Positions 14,026 through 21,730 of a stretch of 27,891 nt of DNA are shown here, in pieces. Positions within the stretch are counted from its first letter, which is position 1. Every line of letters starts with the position of its first letter. A model generated the notes under the pieces. That model saw only the letters and a program-made list of their open reading frames with translations, did no database searches and had not been told where the DNA came from. This DNA comes from JBDTRY01 sp039931435 (GTDB lineage Bacteria > Acidobacteriota > Thermoanaerobaculia > Gp7-AA8). The stretch spans positions 1 to 27,891 of the forward strand of contig JBDTRY010000027.1 of NCBI GenBank assembly GCA_039931435.1, read 5' to 3'. The position numbers and the translations under genes are program-made.

Positions 14026-15423
14026 ATGATCAAATTCGGAACTTCAGGGTGGCGGGGCATCATCGGCGAGGATTTCACCTTCGACAAGGTTCGCATCGCC
14101 AGTCAGGGAATCGCCAACTATCTGAAGAAGAATCAGCAGACCGAGGGCGGTGTGGTCGTCGGTTATGACACACGGTTTCTCTCGGAGAAGTTCGGAGGAG
14201 AGGCGGCGAAAATTTTCGCCTTCAACGACATTCAGGCCTATCTCTGCGTTCGCGACGTTCCCACTCCCTGCGTCTCTTACGAGGTCACGCGGCGCAATGC
14301 CGCCGGCGGAATCAACTTCACCGCCTCGCACAATCCCCCTGAATACAACGGCCTGAAGTTCTCGACGCGGAATGGCGCGCCCGCCCTTCCGGAAGTGACG
14401 AAGGGAATCGAGCGGGAAATCAACGCCCTTGAGGACCAGAAATACTCGAGCGACGTTTACGAAAAGACGGAGTTGATCGAAATGATCAACCCCAAGGACC
14501 GCTTCCTCGGATTCATCCGCGAAAAAGTCGACAGCGACGCCATCCGCAGAAGCGGGATCCGCATCGCCGTCGATTCACTTTACGGAACGGCGCGCGATTA
14601 CCTCGATTACTTCCTGCTCGAAGCTGGCGTGGAAGTAAAGATCATCCACAATTATCGCGATCCCTACTTCGGCGGTTACTCGCCGGAATGCAATCAGAAG
14701 AATCTTGGCGAACTGCGCAAGATCATCTCCACTGAAAACTTCGATCTGGGGCTGGCCACGGACGGCGACGCGGACCGTTTCGGCGTCATCGACGAACGAG
14801 ATCGATTCGTCTCTCCCAATACGATTCTGGCGCTGCTCTCGCTTTATCTCAAACGGCAGCGTCAGGTTCCCGGCGGCCTGGCTCGATCTGTGGCCACCAC
14901 ACATCTCATCGATAAGATCGCCAGGAAACTGGACGTTCCACTCTATGAGACACCGGTTGGCTTCAAGTACATCGGCGAACTCATTCTCGACGACAAGATC
15001 GCCCTCGGTGGCGAGGAAAGTGCCGGCATGTCCATGTACCGGCACCTGCCCGAAAAGGACGGAGTTCTGGCCTGCCTGCTCGTCGCCGAGATGGTGGCCA
15101 GTACCGGGAAACGGATCCACGAGCTGGCCACGGAGATGTTCCAGGAGTTCGGCCCGTTGGTTTCCAAGAGGGTGGACCTGAAACTGACCCCGGCCATCAA
15201 GGCAAGCCTCGCCGATAAGCTGGCGAACCCTCCCAGGGAACTGGATGGGCTGGCAGTGCAGGAAGTGAATACGACCGATGGCGTGAAGCTGACTTTCGGG
15301 GACGACAAGTGGATCCTGTTCCGTCTGTCGGGGACGGAACCAGTGGCCCGTATTTACGCCGAGGCCTGCAGCCCCAAGGACCTGAAAAAGCTGATCGACA
15401 GCGCCAGGAAGTTCGTGGCCTGA
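14026..15423 (+). CDS. Phosphoglucomutase/phosphomannomutase
   Basis: The protein has 465 residues, the normal length for bacterial alpha-D-phosphohexomutases. It opens KFGTSGWRGIIG (3-14). The catalytic phosphoserine is Ser101 in TASHNPPEYNGLK. The metal loop is DGDADR (246-251), the sugar-binding loop GGEESAGMSM, and the phosphate-binding loop RLSGTEP (around 435). All four active-site loops are present, so the enzyme should be active in the cytoplasm. It interconverts hexose-1- and hexose-6-phosphates for glycogen, lipopolysaccharide or exopolysaccharide precursors. Glucose versus mannose preference cannot be decided from these motifs. GTGGGGAAGCG before the ATG is a weak SD. It is divergently arranged with the EAL gene, which might link c-di-GMP to polysaccharide supply, but that is speculation. 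Confidence 0.93.
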   Translation: MIKFGTSGWRGIIGEDFTFDKVRIASQGIANYLKKNQQTEGGVVVGYDTRFLSEKFGGEAAKIFAFNDIQAYLCVRDVPTPCVSYEVTRRNAAGGINFTASHNPPEYNGLKFSTRNGAPALPEVTKGIEREINALEDQKYSSDVYEKTELIEMINPKDRFLGFIREKVDSDAIRRSGIRIAVDSLYGTARDYLDYFLLEAGVEVKIIHNYRDPYFGGYSPECNQKNLGELRKIISTENFDLGLATDGDADRFGVIDERDRFVSPNTILALLSLYLKRQRQVPGGLARSVATTHLIDKIARKLDVPLYETPVGFKYIGELILDDKIALGGEESAGMSMYRHLPEKDGVLACLLVAEMVASTGKRIHELATEMFQEFGPLVSKRVDLKLTPAIKASLADKLANPPRELDGLAVQEVNTTDGVKLTFGDDKWILFRLSGTEPVARIYAEACSPKDLKKLIDSARKFVA

Positions 15424-15454
15424 TTTCGCCTGGCGGACCTCAACGCAGATGCCC

Positions 15455-15562
15455 GTAGGGCCGCACGGCGTGCGGCCGGCACCCTTTGCCATTCGCTGCT
15501 GTCGATTCGCTACGTGAGTGCAGATGTCCAAAGAATACCGGCCGCATGCCATGCGGCCCTAC
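15455..15562. repeat. Paired-palindrome module D (108 bp)
   Basis: The left arm is GTAGGG + GGCCGCACG-G-CGTGCGGCC followed by GGCACCCTTTGCC. The right arm, AGAATACC + GGCCGCATG-C-CATGCGGCC + CTAC, is the ATG/CAT variant. The spacer is related to module E. It lies between convergent genes (phosphohexomutase and the nucleotidyltransferase), 31 nt after the first stop. Confidence 0.85.
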
Positions 15563-15613
15563 CAGGACTATCGCTATTTCGGGGTCCGGTAGTTTGCCAG
15601 GAGACCTCCGCTC

Positions 15614-16783
15614 TCAGTTCGGCTTGTCGACGGTCCAGTCCCTCAGCGTTGCCACGGCACTTTCTTTTGAGAGGATCTCTCCGCGAAGCTGGGCTTCCAG
15701 CAACCGCCGCTTGAGAGTTCCCACCGTCCGTCCCGGACGCAGCCTGGCGATCTCCTGAATCTCCTCGCCAGTGAGAAACGAGGACGTCGAGAAAATCTCC
15801 TCACCTGCCTCCACCGCCCGCTGGAGCTTCGAGGCCAGGGCACGCTTTCCGGTAGCACGGAGAAGAAGAAGGGTCCGCCCCACGGCTTCCCGTCCGGCAT
15901 CGAAGGCCACAACAGGAATTCCGGGATGATCGCCATCTTCGAGTTTCTTGATCGCCTCCAGCGTTTTCATCACCTCCCGCAACACCAGATCGCTCCAGCG
16001 AAAGCGCATGGCAAACTGCCGGATGCGCGTCACCGGCCATTCCAGAAAAGCCAAGGCGAAGATCGCCAGAGGATCGCCCGCAGGAACTTTGTCGAAGGCC
16101 CGAAGCTGCCGGGCCTCGAAGGGCTTCCCGAAAATCTCGGCATCCAGCGCCGTCTCGTGAAGAAGGCGCGCAGCCGAGCCGGCGATGCCCTGAGAGAAAA
16201 TGGATAGAAGCTCCACGGCGATGCGCTCCACGGCCACGGAGTTGATCAGAGGGGCCCGGGAACGAATAGCCTGAAGCGTCGCCGGCTCAATATCGAAACT
16301 GCACTGCACGGCCATGCGAACGCCTTTGAGCAGTCGCAGCGGATCATCGGAAAAGTTCGACGGGCGTACCATGCGCACGAGACCGGCCTCGAGGTCAGCC
16401 TGGCCGCCGAAGACGTCGTGAATAGCTGGTGCGGAGAGATCGAGGGCCATGGCGTTGATCGTGAAATCACGACGAGCGAGATCTTCGGCCAGCGAATCGC
16501 CTACGCGCTCGGAGAAATCAAAAATACGCCCGGCGCGCACGACACGATAAACGATCAACGGTTCCCGGCCGAGCGTCACCCGCGTGGCGGAGATGTCCCG
16601 CGCGAAGGCGGCCGATGCCCATTCCGCCCGCTCCCCCGCAAAATCAACGTCCGGCGCCATGCGCCCGAGAAGTGCGTCGCGGACCGCGCCACCCACGACC
16701 ATGAAACCATTCGGAGCGTTCTGCAGCTCAGGAAATTGCTCGAAGAGGAGATGGCGGCAGCGCTCCGCGGCTGATTCGCTCAT
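15614..16783 (-). CDS. CCA tRNA nucleotidyltransferase / poly(A) polymerase family (class II)
   Basis: The protein has 389 residues from ATG 16783. The longer open frame to 17167 runs into the neighbour gene and is rejected. Class II motifs are in order: VVGGAVRDALLG (29-40), catalytic DVD (45-47), RRDFTINAMALDL, and DDPLRLLKGVRMA, where Lys replaces the usual first Arg of DDPxRxxR. An ERIAVEL segment and a helical C-terminal domain follow. Such enzymes add or repair the 3' CCA of tRNAs using CTP and ATP; some bacterial relatives instead polyadenylate RNA or add only part of CCA. The one tRNA here encodes CCA, so a repair role would suffice. It starts 5 nt after the FAH-family stop, in one operon. 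Confidence 0.87.
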   Translation of the reverse strand: MSESAAERCRHLLFEQFPELQNAPNGFMVVGGAVRDALLGRMAPDVDFAGERAEWASAAFARDISATRVTLGREPLIVYRVVRAGRIFDFSERVGDSLAEDLARRDFTINAMALDLSAPAIHDVFGGQADLEAGLVRMVRPSNFSDDPLRLLKGVRMAVQCSFDIEPATLQAIRSRAPLINSVAVERIAVELLSIFSQGIAGSAARLLHETALDAEIFGKPFEARQLRAFDKVPAGDPLAIFALAFLEWPVTRIRQFAMRFRWSDLVLREVMKTLEAIKKLEDGDHPGIPVVAFDAGREAVGRTLLLLRATGKRALASKLQRAVEAGEEIFSTSSFLTGEEIQEIARLRPGRTVGTLKRRLLEAQLRGEILSKESAVATLRDWTVDKPN

Positions 16784-16788
16784 GGCAG

Positions 16789-17550
16789 TCACCGCACCCC
16801 GTTTCGGAGAATGCCGATTCCCTCGATTTCGATTTCGACTGTGTCGCCGGACTGCATCGGCCCGACGCCGGCGGGAGTGCCGGTGAGGATCACATCGCCG
16901 GGGTCGAGAGTCATGATGGCGCTGACGAACACTACGATGTCTGCCACGGAGAAGATCATGTCCGCGGTGTTCCCATCCTGTCGAGTCTCGCCGTTCAAGC
17001 GGCTGCGGATCGGAAGTGCGGAGGGATCGAGAGCGGTGGCGACGCAGGGCCCCAGGGGGAGAAACGTATCGAAGCTCTTGCCGCGGGTGAACTGCACGTC
17101 CCGCTTCTGCAGGTCGCGAGCCGTGACGTCGTTCGCACAGGTGAAACCCAGAACATAGTCCATCCACCGGGCTGAGGTCACACTGCGAGCGGTTTTCCCA
17201 ATGACCACGGCCAGCTCGCCTTCGAAGTCCACGCGCTCGGACATGGGCGGTCTGACGATCCCTCCTTCCGGGGCCAGCAGGGCCGATGGAGGTTTCAGGA
17301 AGATGATCGGTTCGGGCGGAGCTTCGTTGCCGAGCTCGCGGGCGTGGTCCGCGTAGTTGCGTCCCACGGCCACGATTTTTCCCGGTGCCACCGGCGTCAG
17401 CAGCTGGATGGAATCGAGAGGAACGGACTCGCCGCCTGAAGAGGCACCCGGAACGTCGGCGATGGCCTCCGTGCGGACGAGCTCAAGATCATTTCCGTCG
17501 CCTCGTCCGAAAACGATGGCGTCACGGTATTCGAATCGGTAGATTTTCAC
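16789..17550 (-). CDS. Fumarylacetoacetate hydrolase (FAH) family protein
   Basis: The protein has 253 residues with a GTG start at 17550 and a clear SD (GGGAG, 5 nt spacer). The FAH-fold core begins KIVAVGRNYADHARELG (58-74). Metal ligands Glu110 and Glu112 (VDFEGELAVVIG) and Asp141 (ANDVTARDLQ) are present, as are Lys158 (GKSFDTFLPLGP) and the late TGTPAGVGPM loop. Family members cleave carbon-carbon bonds of, or decarboxylate or isomerise, oxo-acids in aromatic catabolism; others are acylpyruvases or oxaloacetate decarboxylases. The short form without an SH3-like domain fits the latter group, but the substrate cannot be told. It is immediately upstream of the nucleotidyltransferase gene; this pairing has no obvious metabolic logic. 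Confidence 0.9.
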   Translation of the reverse strand: MKIYRFEYRDAIVFGRGDGNDLELVRTEAIADVPGASSGGESVPLDSIQLLTPVAPGKIVAVGRNYADHARELGNEAPPEPIIFLKPPSALLAPEGGIVRPPMSERVDFEGELAVVIGKTARSVTSARWMDYVLGFTCANDVTARDLQKRDVQFTRGKSFDTFLPLGPCVATALDPSALPIRSRLNGETRQDGNTADMIFSVADIVVFVSAIMTLDPGDVILTGTPAGVGPMQSGDTVEIEIEGIGILRNGVR

Positions 17551-17575
17551 GAAACTCCCATTGGTCTGGTTTCTC

Positions 17576-17602
17576 GTGACACCGCTCTCAAAGCGGTGTC
17601 AC
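17576..17602. repeat. Strong hairpin upstream of the FAH gene
   Basis: GTGACACCGCT (17576-17586) and AGCGGTGTCAC (17592-17602) form a perfect 11-bp stem with a 5-nt loop. It lies between the 508-residue protein gene and the FAH start, both leftward. It could be a terminator or a leader structure, but no T-run follows on the transcribed strand. Confidence 0.7.
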
Positions 17603-17622
17603 GCCGAAGCGAAGGATCTCCC

Positions 17623-17764
17623 GCACGTGTAACGACGACCTCCTTAGGCGCACGGCAGATCCCTCCTCGCTTCGCTCGTTGGTATGACATGAGCGTTTTT
17701 CGGCGCGGGCCTTTCATAAGGAGGAGGAATCTCCGCTCGTAAGGCCGGCCGTCGTTACACGTGC
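17623..17764. repeat. 142-bp segment bounded by perfect 15-bp inverted repeats
   Basis: GCACGTGTAACGACG (17623-17637) recurs as its exact complement at 17750-17764. The interior contains part of a GTCATCCC-type repeat (AGATCCCTCCTCGCTTCGCTCG, then GTATGAC) whose left half lies outside at 17604-17620. There is no coding frame. A MITE-like insertion or a rearranged repeat are both possible. Confidence 0.6.
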
Positions 17765-17778
17765 TGGCCCGGTCGGGG

Positions 17779-19305
17779 CTACGTAAACTGATCGTATAAC
17801 AGCCACAGACCGGCAAAAACCCGCAGCAACCGGAAACGTGAACGGTAGAGCGAGTGCACATCCTGCGAATCGGCGAAGTGAATGACATCGTGAAGGGCGC
17901 TGACGAACTGCTGGTCGTAGGTGTTGGCCCGATCCAGACTGTCCTTGATCGTCTTCAGCAGATTCCCCTCGATCGGCTTCTGCGGCGGGAAGGCGGCAAG
18001 AAACGTGGCCTCTTCGGTAATCTTCAGACGCAAGGCGGCGGCCCGCACATACAACCCGTTCACTTCGTCGCCGGCCAGGTCAGGCGCTTCCAGAACTCTG
18101 AAGAAGGCGCTGATTTCCCAGACCTCGAGCCGGAGGTCGATCGCCTCAGGCGAACGAGCCATGGCCTGCTCACCCATGTGCGGGTCGAGTGAGGAGATTG
18201 CCGAATGCACGGCCACCAGGTACGGATGAAGAAGGGGATCGTGGCCGAATTTCCGGGTTACGACGTCGCGGCTGCTCACCTCCAGGCGCCGCACTTCGCT
18301 CATTTCCTGGTCAACGCCGCGGTCGTCGTGCAACCGCGCCAGAATGCTGTCCATCCTCGTACGCAGCCTGCCGATGAGATTGTGCTTGAGGTTGAAACTG
18401 GCCCGGGCGTCCTCGAACTCGACCCGGAGCTCCCGGAAGTCCGCGATCTCCTTCATCAGTTCGGGATTGCTCTCGCCGAAGGCGTGGGCGATGGCGTCTT
18501 CACTGTCCAGTAGGCGCTGCGAATCTTCCAGCAGCTTCTGCTCCTCCTGCGAATAGAACTTCATGAACGTATGCCGGGAGATCACGTTCGAATCGATGAT
18601 GGCCAGGAGCACGTCGGGGTTGAAGTACTGCATGCGCAGACGGTGCTTGAAAGCGCGGGTCTCCTCCAGCAGGCCGCTTGCCGTGAGACTCTCGAAGCTC
18701 TCGATCCTGAGGATTTCGTTTTTCAGGCCACGGATCTCATCGACCAGCGAGAGGACTTCATTGGTGTCCAGTGAACTGGGTGGCAGGATGGATACGAGGC
18801 TCTCCACCTGATGGCGCAGCTCCGCAGGATCCGTCTCCAGGTACTGCCCGCGGGACTCGAGGTATTCCTCCCCCACGCGTGTGAAGAGAAAATCCAGTTT
18901 GTCACGCTGATCTCCTTCGGTGGCCGGACCGTAGAGATAGAACTTGATCAGATAAAAGATGATTTTCTTGTCATCGGAACGTTTCAGTTGTTCGAGAAAA
19001 CGGCGAAGCACGGGCGGCGTGATCAGCTGATCGGCGGCGAGAAGCGACTCGTTGATCCGTTTCAGTTCCCGCTCGCTGCCAGCCATGAGAGGATCGGCGC
19101 TGGGGGAATTGCTGGACTGAATGACGTCGCTGGCAGAGCGGATTTTTTCGTACACTGCCGGGAAATCGATCGTGTAGGGAACGGCGGTATGAAGGACATT
19201 CTTGTAGACGCTTGTCACCAGCTGGTTGTAAGTCCAGAGCGCCTTGAACCGGTCCGCCAGCCGGACATAGCGGCTGTGCAACTGACCGATATCGACGATT
19301 GCCAT
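17779..19305 (-). CDS. Uncharacterised 508-residue helical protein
   Basis: I do not recognise a family. The ATG at 19305 is preferred over an in-frame ATG at 19365 because the latter would reach into the hpt gene. No signal peptide or membrane helix is seen, so it is probably cytoplasmic. The composition is rich in Leu, Glu, Arg and Asp with long helical stretches. Examples are RFLEQLKRSDDKKIIFYLIKF, the region VLSLVDEIRGLKNEILRIESFESL, and QEEQKLLEDSQRLLDSEDAIAHAF. These suggest a coiled-coil or all-alpha scaffold. There are no catalytic motifs or cysteine clusters. It is divergent from hpt with a 37-nt gap and precedes the FAH and nucleotidyltransferase genes on the same strand after 228 nt of repeat-bearing DNA. 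No function is proposed. Confidence 0.75.
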   Translation of the reverse strand: MAIVDIGQLHSRYVRLADRFKALWTYNQLVTSVYKNVLHTAVPYTIDFPAVYEKIRSASDVIQSSNSPSADPLMAGSERELKRINESLLAADQLITPPVLRRFLEQLKRSDDKKIIFYLIKFYLYGPATEGDQRDKLDFLFTRVGEEYLESRGQYLETDPAELRHQVESLVSILPPSSLDTNEVLSLVDEIRGLKNEILRIESFESLTASGLLEETRAFKHRLRMQYFNPDVLLAIIDSNVISRHTFMKFYSQEEQKLLEDSQRLLDSEDAIAHAFGESNPELMKEIADFRELRVEFEDARASFNLKHNLIGRLRTRMDSILARLHDDRGVDQEMSEVRRLEVSSRDVVTRKFGHDPLLHPYLVAVHSAISSLDPHMGEQAMARSPEAIDLRLEVWEISAFFRVLEAPDLAGDEVNGLYVRAAALRLKITEEATFLAAFPPQKPIEGNLLKTIKDSLDRANTYDQQFVSALHDVIHFADSQDVHSLYRSRFRLLRVFAGLWLLYDQFT

Positions 19306-19342
19306 AAGAGTGTCTTTGGTGTCTGATAGAATTTTTACACAC

Positions 19343-19861
19343 ATGACCGCACGAACGTTAATCAATCGAGAGCAGATCGACGCCCGCGTACAGGAGATGG
19401 GCCAGGAGATCTCGTCCGATCTGGCCGATCACGAGGTCATTCTCCTCTGCGTCCTGAAAGGGGCGGTGTTCTTTGCGACCGACCTGGCCAGGGCCATCGA
19501 CTTTGACGTGGCCCTCGATTTCATCCAGGTCTCCAGTTACGGAAGCGAGAAAAAGTCCTCCGGTGTGGTAACCCTGCTGAAGGAACCGCAGCTCGACGTC
19601 CAGGGCAAGGCCGTGCTCATCGTCGAAGACATCATCGACAGCGGCATGTCCATGCGCGAGGTCCACCGTTACATCGAAGGCCGGGGTGCCGTCGTCGTCA
19701 AAGTGGCCACATTCCTCGACAAGCCTGCCTCACGCAAGGTTCCCTTCGAAGCGGATTACGTGGGGTTCACCATCGAGCCGCAATTCGTCGTCGGTTACGG
19801 GCTCGACTACGCGGAGCGGTACCGGAACCTGCGCGAAGTTCAGGTCCTGGACGGCGAATAG
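19343..19861 (+). CDS. hpt: Hypoxanthine phosphoribosyltransferase
   Basis: The protein has 172 residues, slightly short of the usual 175-185. The ATG at 19343 follows ACACAC and lacks any SD. A -10-like TAGAAT lies at 19327-19332, so the transcript may be leaderless or nearly so. Diagnostic motifs are LCVLKGAVFFATDL (35-48), the flexible loop VSSYGSEKKSSG (63-74), the PRPP-binding VLIVEDIIDSGMSM (91-104) and VKVATFLDKPASR further on. The C-terminal VGYGLDYAERYRNL is typical of bacterial HPRTs. It salvages hypoxanthine (and usually guanine) with PRPP to make IMP or GMP in the cytoplasm. It is divergent from the 508-residue gene and convergent with ftcD, so it is expressed alone. Confidence 0.95.
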   Translation: MTARTLINREQIDARVQEMGQEISSDLADHEVILLCVLKGAVFFATDLARAIDFDVALDFIQVSSYGSEKKSSGVVTLLKEPQLDVQGKAVLIVEDIIDSGMSMREVHRYIEGRGAVVVKVATFLDKPASRKVPFEADYVGFTIEPQFVVGYGLDYAERYRNLREVQVLDGE

Positions 19862-19903
19862 CGGCGGGCAGCCGGGCTTTCAAGGCATCCAGTCCTTCCG
19901 CAA

Positions 19904-20818
19904 TCACTCCGGCAAGGGCCTGCCCACCACCCTGGCGATCCGCTTTTCGAGGACGCTGTTCGTCTGAAAATTCTCGATGCGCAGAGAGGCCGCGGCCGTA
20001 TCGAACAACGCATCTTCCGGAACGAGACCGACGATTTCACTGGATAGCACATCCACCCCGTGACGCGCAGCCTCTTCCTGGACGCGTTCGAAGGCCACAT
20101 GAATGGGTGTGAGGCGATAGTCCAGCAGATTCATCGACACCTGCACGATTCCGCGGTGGGCCAGCATGATGGGCAGTGCTCTGACGAACTGCAGACCACC
20201 GCTGATGGTACGAACGGAGCGGGCTATTTTCGTGGCCACATCCATGCGATCGGTGGCAAGCTGCACGTTGAAGGCGATGAGCGGGATGCGCGCCCCGATG
20301 ACCGAGACTCCTGCGCGGGGATGGACCAGTTTCGGCCCGAAGTCCGGCGTCCAGCGCGGATCGAGAATCTTCTCCGGAAATCCTTCGAATCCGCCGGAGC
20401 GTATGGCCGGAAGCGGACGCCGGTAATCCTCCGTCGCTGCCTCTTCATAGAGGTATACGGGAATGGCAAAACGCTCGCCGACGGCCTGACCGACGCGCTT
20501 CGCCAGAGCTACACATTCCTCCATGGAACTTCCACGGAGAGGCACGAATGGGGTGACGTCGACGGCCCCCACCCGCGGATGGGCGCCCTGGTGTCTGCGG
20601 AGGTCGATCTCGCGCACGGCGATCTCGAAGAGCCGCATCGTGGCCTCGAAGAGCGGCCCCGAATCATCGGCGACGTAGGTGAAGACACTTCGGTTGTGAT
20701 CGACGTCGGATGAATAATTCAGCAGGAACACTCCGGATGTGGACCGCAATGCCTCGGCAAGATCCTCCACGACGGCGCCGTCGCGGCCTTCGCTGACGTT
20801 CGGAACCGCTTCAATCAT
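19904..20818 (-). CDS. ftcD: Glutamate formimidoyltransferase
   Basis: The protein has 304 residues, the stand-alone transferase length without a cyclodeaminase domain. The start is VPNVSEGRD (5-13). DHNRSVFTYV (40-49) and RRHQGAHPRVGAVDVTPFVPL (74-94) are the conserved substrate and catalytic regions. LYEEAA and the C-terminal barrel segment VQVSMNLLDYRLTPIHVAFERV complete the family pattern. The enzyme moves the formimino group from N-formimino-glutamate to tetrahydrofolate in histidine degradation, in the cytoplasm. No other hut gene is in the window, so the pathway must be elsewhere. It follows uppP by 81 nt on the same strand; a weak GAGG lies some distance before the ATG. Confidence 0.93.
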   Translation of the reverse strand: MIEAVPNVSEGRDGAVVEDLAEALRSTSGVFLLNYSSDVDHNRSVFTYVADDSGPLFEATMRLFEIAVREIDLRRHQGAHPRVGAVDVTPFVPLRGSSMEECVALAKRVGQAVGERFAIPVYLYEEAATEDYRRPLPAIRSGGFEGFPEKILDPRWTPDFGPKLVHPRAGVSVIGARIPLIAFNVQLATDRMDVATKIARSVRTISGGLQFVRALPIMLAHRGIVQVSMNLLDYRLTPIHVAFERVQEEAARHGVDVLSSEIVGLVPEDALFDTAAASLRIENFQTNSVLEKRIARVVGRPLPE

Positions 20819-20899
20819 TGCTCGCGTGCAACGTCCTCATTCGGAAGATCCATGCCACCGCGGATTCTCAGTTTCACAGGCTCAACTTCACGCCAGGCA

Positions 20900-21730
20900 T
20901 CACGACACCAGGACGTGCGACGACAGCAGAACCATGATCAACAGACCGAGTGCAATGCGGTAGTAGATGAAGATGCCCGTGGTGTGCGTCTTCAGATAGC
21001 GCAGAAGAAACCAGATCGAGGCCCAGCCGGTGAGAAAGGCCACGAAGACAGCGACGGCAATCGAGAACCAGCCCAGTTCCGCGAGGTGCTTCCGCTCCGA
21101 GACCAGTTCCAGGAGACCGCTGGCCCCCACGGCAGGGATACTCAGCAGAAACGAAAACCTGGCCGCGGCTTCGTGCGTCAGGCCACGAAAAAGCCCGGCC
21201 ATGATCGTCGTACCGCTACGGGACATCCCGGGGATGAGCGCCAGGCACTGCCCGAATCCCACCGCCAGCGTGTCTCGCAGATCGACATCTTCGACCGTGC
21301 GTGGGTTTCCTTTCTTTTTGGCGTACGCCTCCGCAATGAGCAGAATGATGGCCAGAAAGATCAGGGAGGAAGCGATGATCCACAACCCCCGCGCCGTGGT
21401 TTCGATGAAATGCTTGAAGAGAAGTCCGATCACGGCGATAGGGACCGTGCCGATGATGAGAAACCAGGCCAGGCGTGACTGTGGATCCTGAAAAGGCTTC
21501 ATCGATATCAGCCCGCGCAGAAAGGCCCCGCTCATTTCCATGAGGTCGCGTGCGAAATAGATGATCACCGCCAGCAATGTTCCGAACTGGATGACCGCCG
21601 AGGCCGCCGCACCGGGATCCGGCCAGCCCAGAAGGGCGGGAACGATTCGAAGATGCGCCGTTGAACTGACGGGCAGAAATTCGGTCAGTCCCTGCACGAG
21701 ACCGAGTACCAGCGCCTGAATGGTTGTCAC
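20900..21730 (-). CDS. uppP: Undecaprenyl-diphosphatase UppP (BacA)
   Basis: The protein has 276 residues with the BacA topology of several membrane helices. The first conserved region is LGLVQGLTEFLPVSSTAHL (9-27), with Glu17 and Ser22/Ser23. The second is PGMSRSGTTIMAGLFRGL, containing the catalytic-site arginine and serines. The protein dephosphorylates undecaprenyl diphosphate at the inner membrane to recycle the lipid carrier for peptidoglycan and other glycans, and its overproduction gives bacitracin resistance in other bacteria. The start is GTG at 21730, whose G is the last base of the RNase J stop (TAGTG). Translation is therefore likely coupled to RNase J. UppP with RNase J is not a standard operon partnership. 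Confidence 0.95.
   Translation of the reverse strand: MTTIQALVLGLVQGLTEFLPVSSTAHLRIVPALLGWPDPGAAASAVIQFGTLLAVIIYFARDLMEMSGAFLRGLISMKPFQDPQSRLAWFLIIGTVPIAVIGLLFKHFIETTARGLWIIASSLIFLAIILLIAEAYAKKKGNPRTVEDVDLRDTLAVGFGQCLALIPGMSRSGTTIMAGLFRGLTHEAAARFSFLLSIPAVGASGLLELVSERKHLAELGWFSIAVAVFVAFLTGWASIWFLLRYLKTHTTGIFIYYRIALGLLIMVLLSSHVLVS

Noticed and set aside
14575..15552. A 325-codon minus-strand frame opposite the phosphohexomutase
   Set aside because: It is an antisense shadow of a gene with all active-site loops, and it extends into repeat module D.
16784..17167. N-terminal extension of the nucleotidyltransferase frame
   Set aside because: It overlaps the FAH gene in another frame and translates to arginine-rich shadow sequence; the ATG at 16783 is 5 nt after the FAH stop.
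17576..17602. Intrinsic terminator
   Set aside because: The stem is strong, but neither strand has a T-run after it, so it is kept only as a hairpin.
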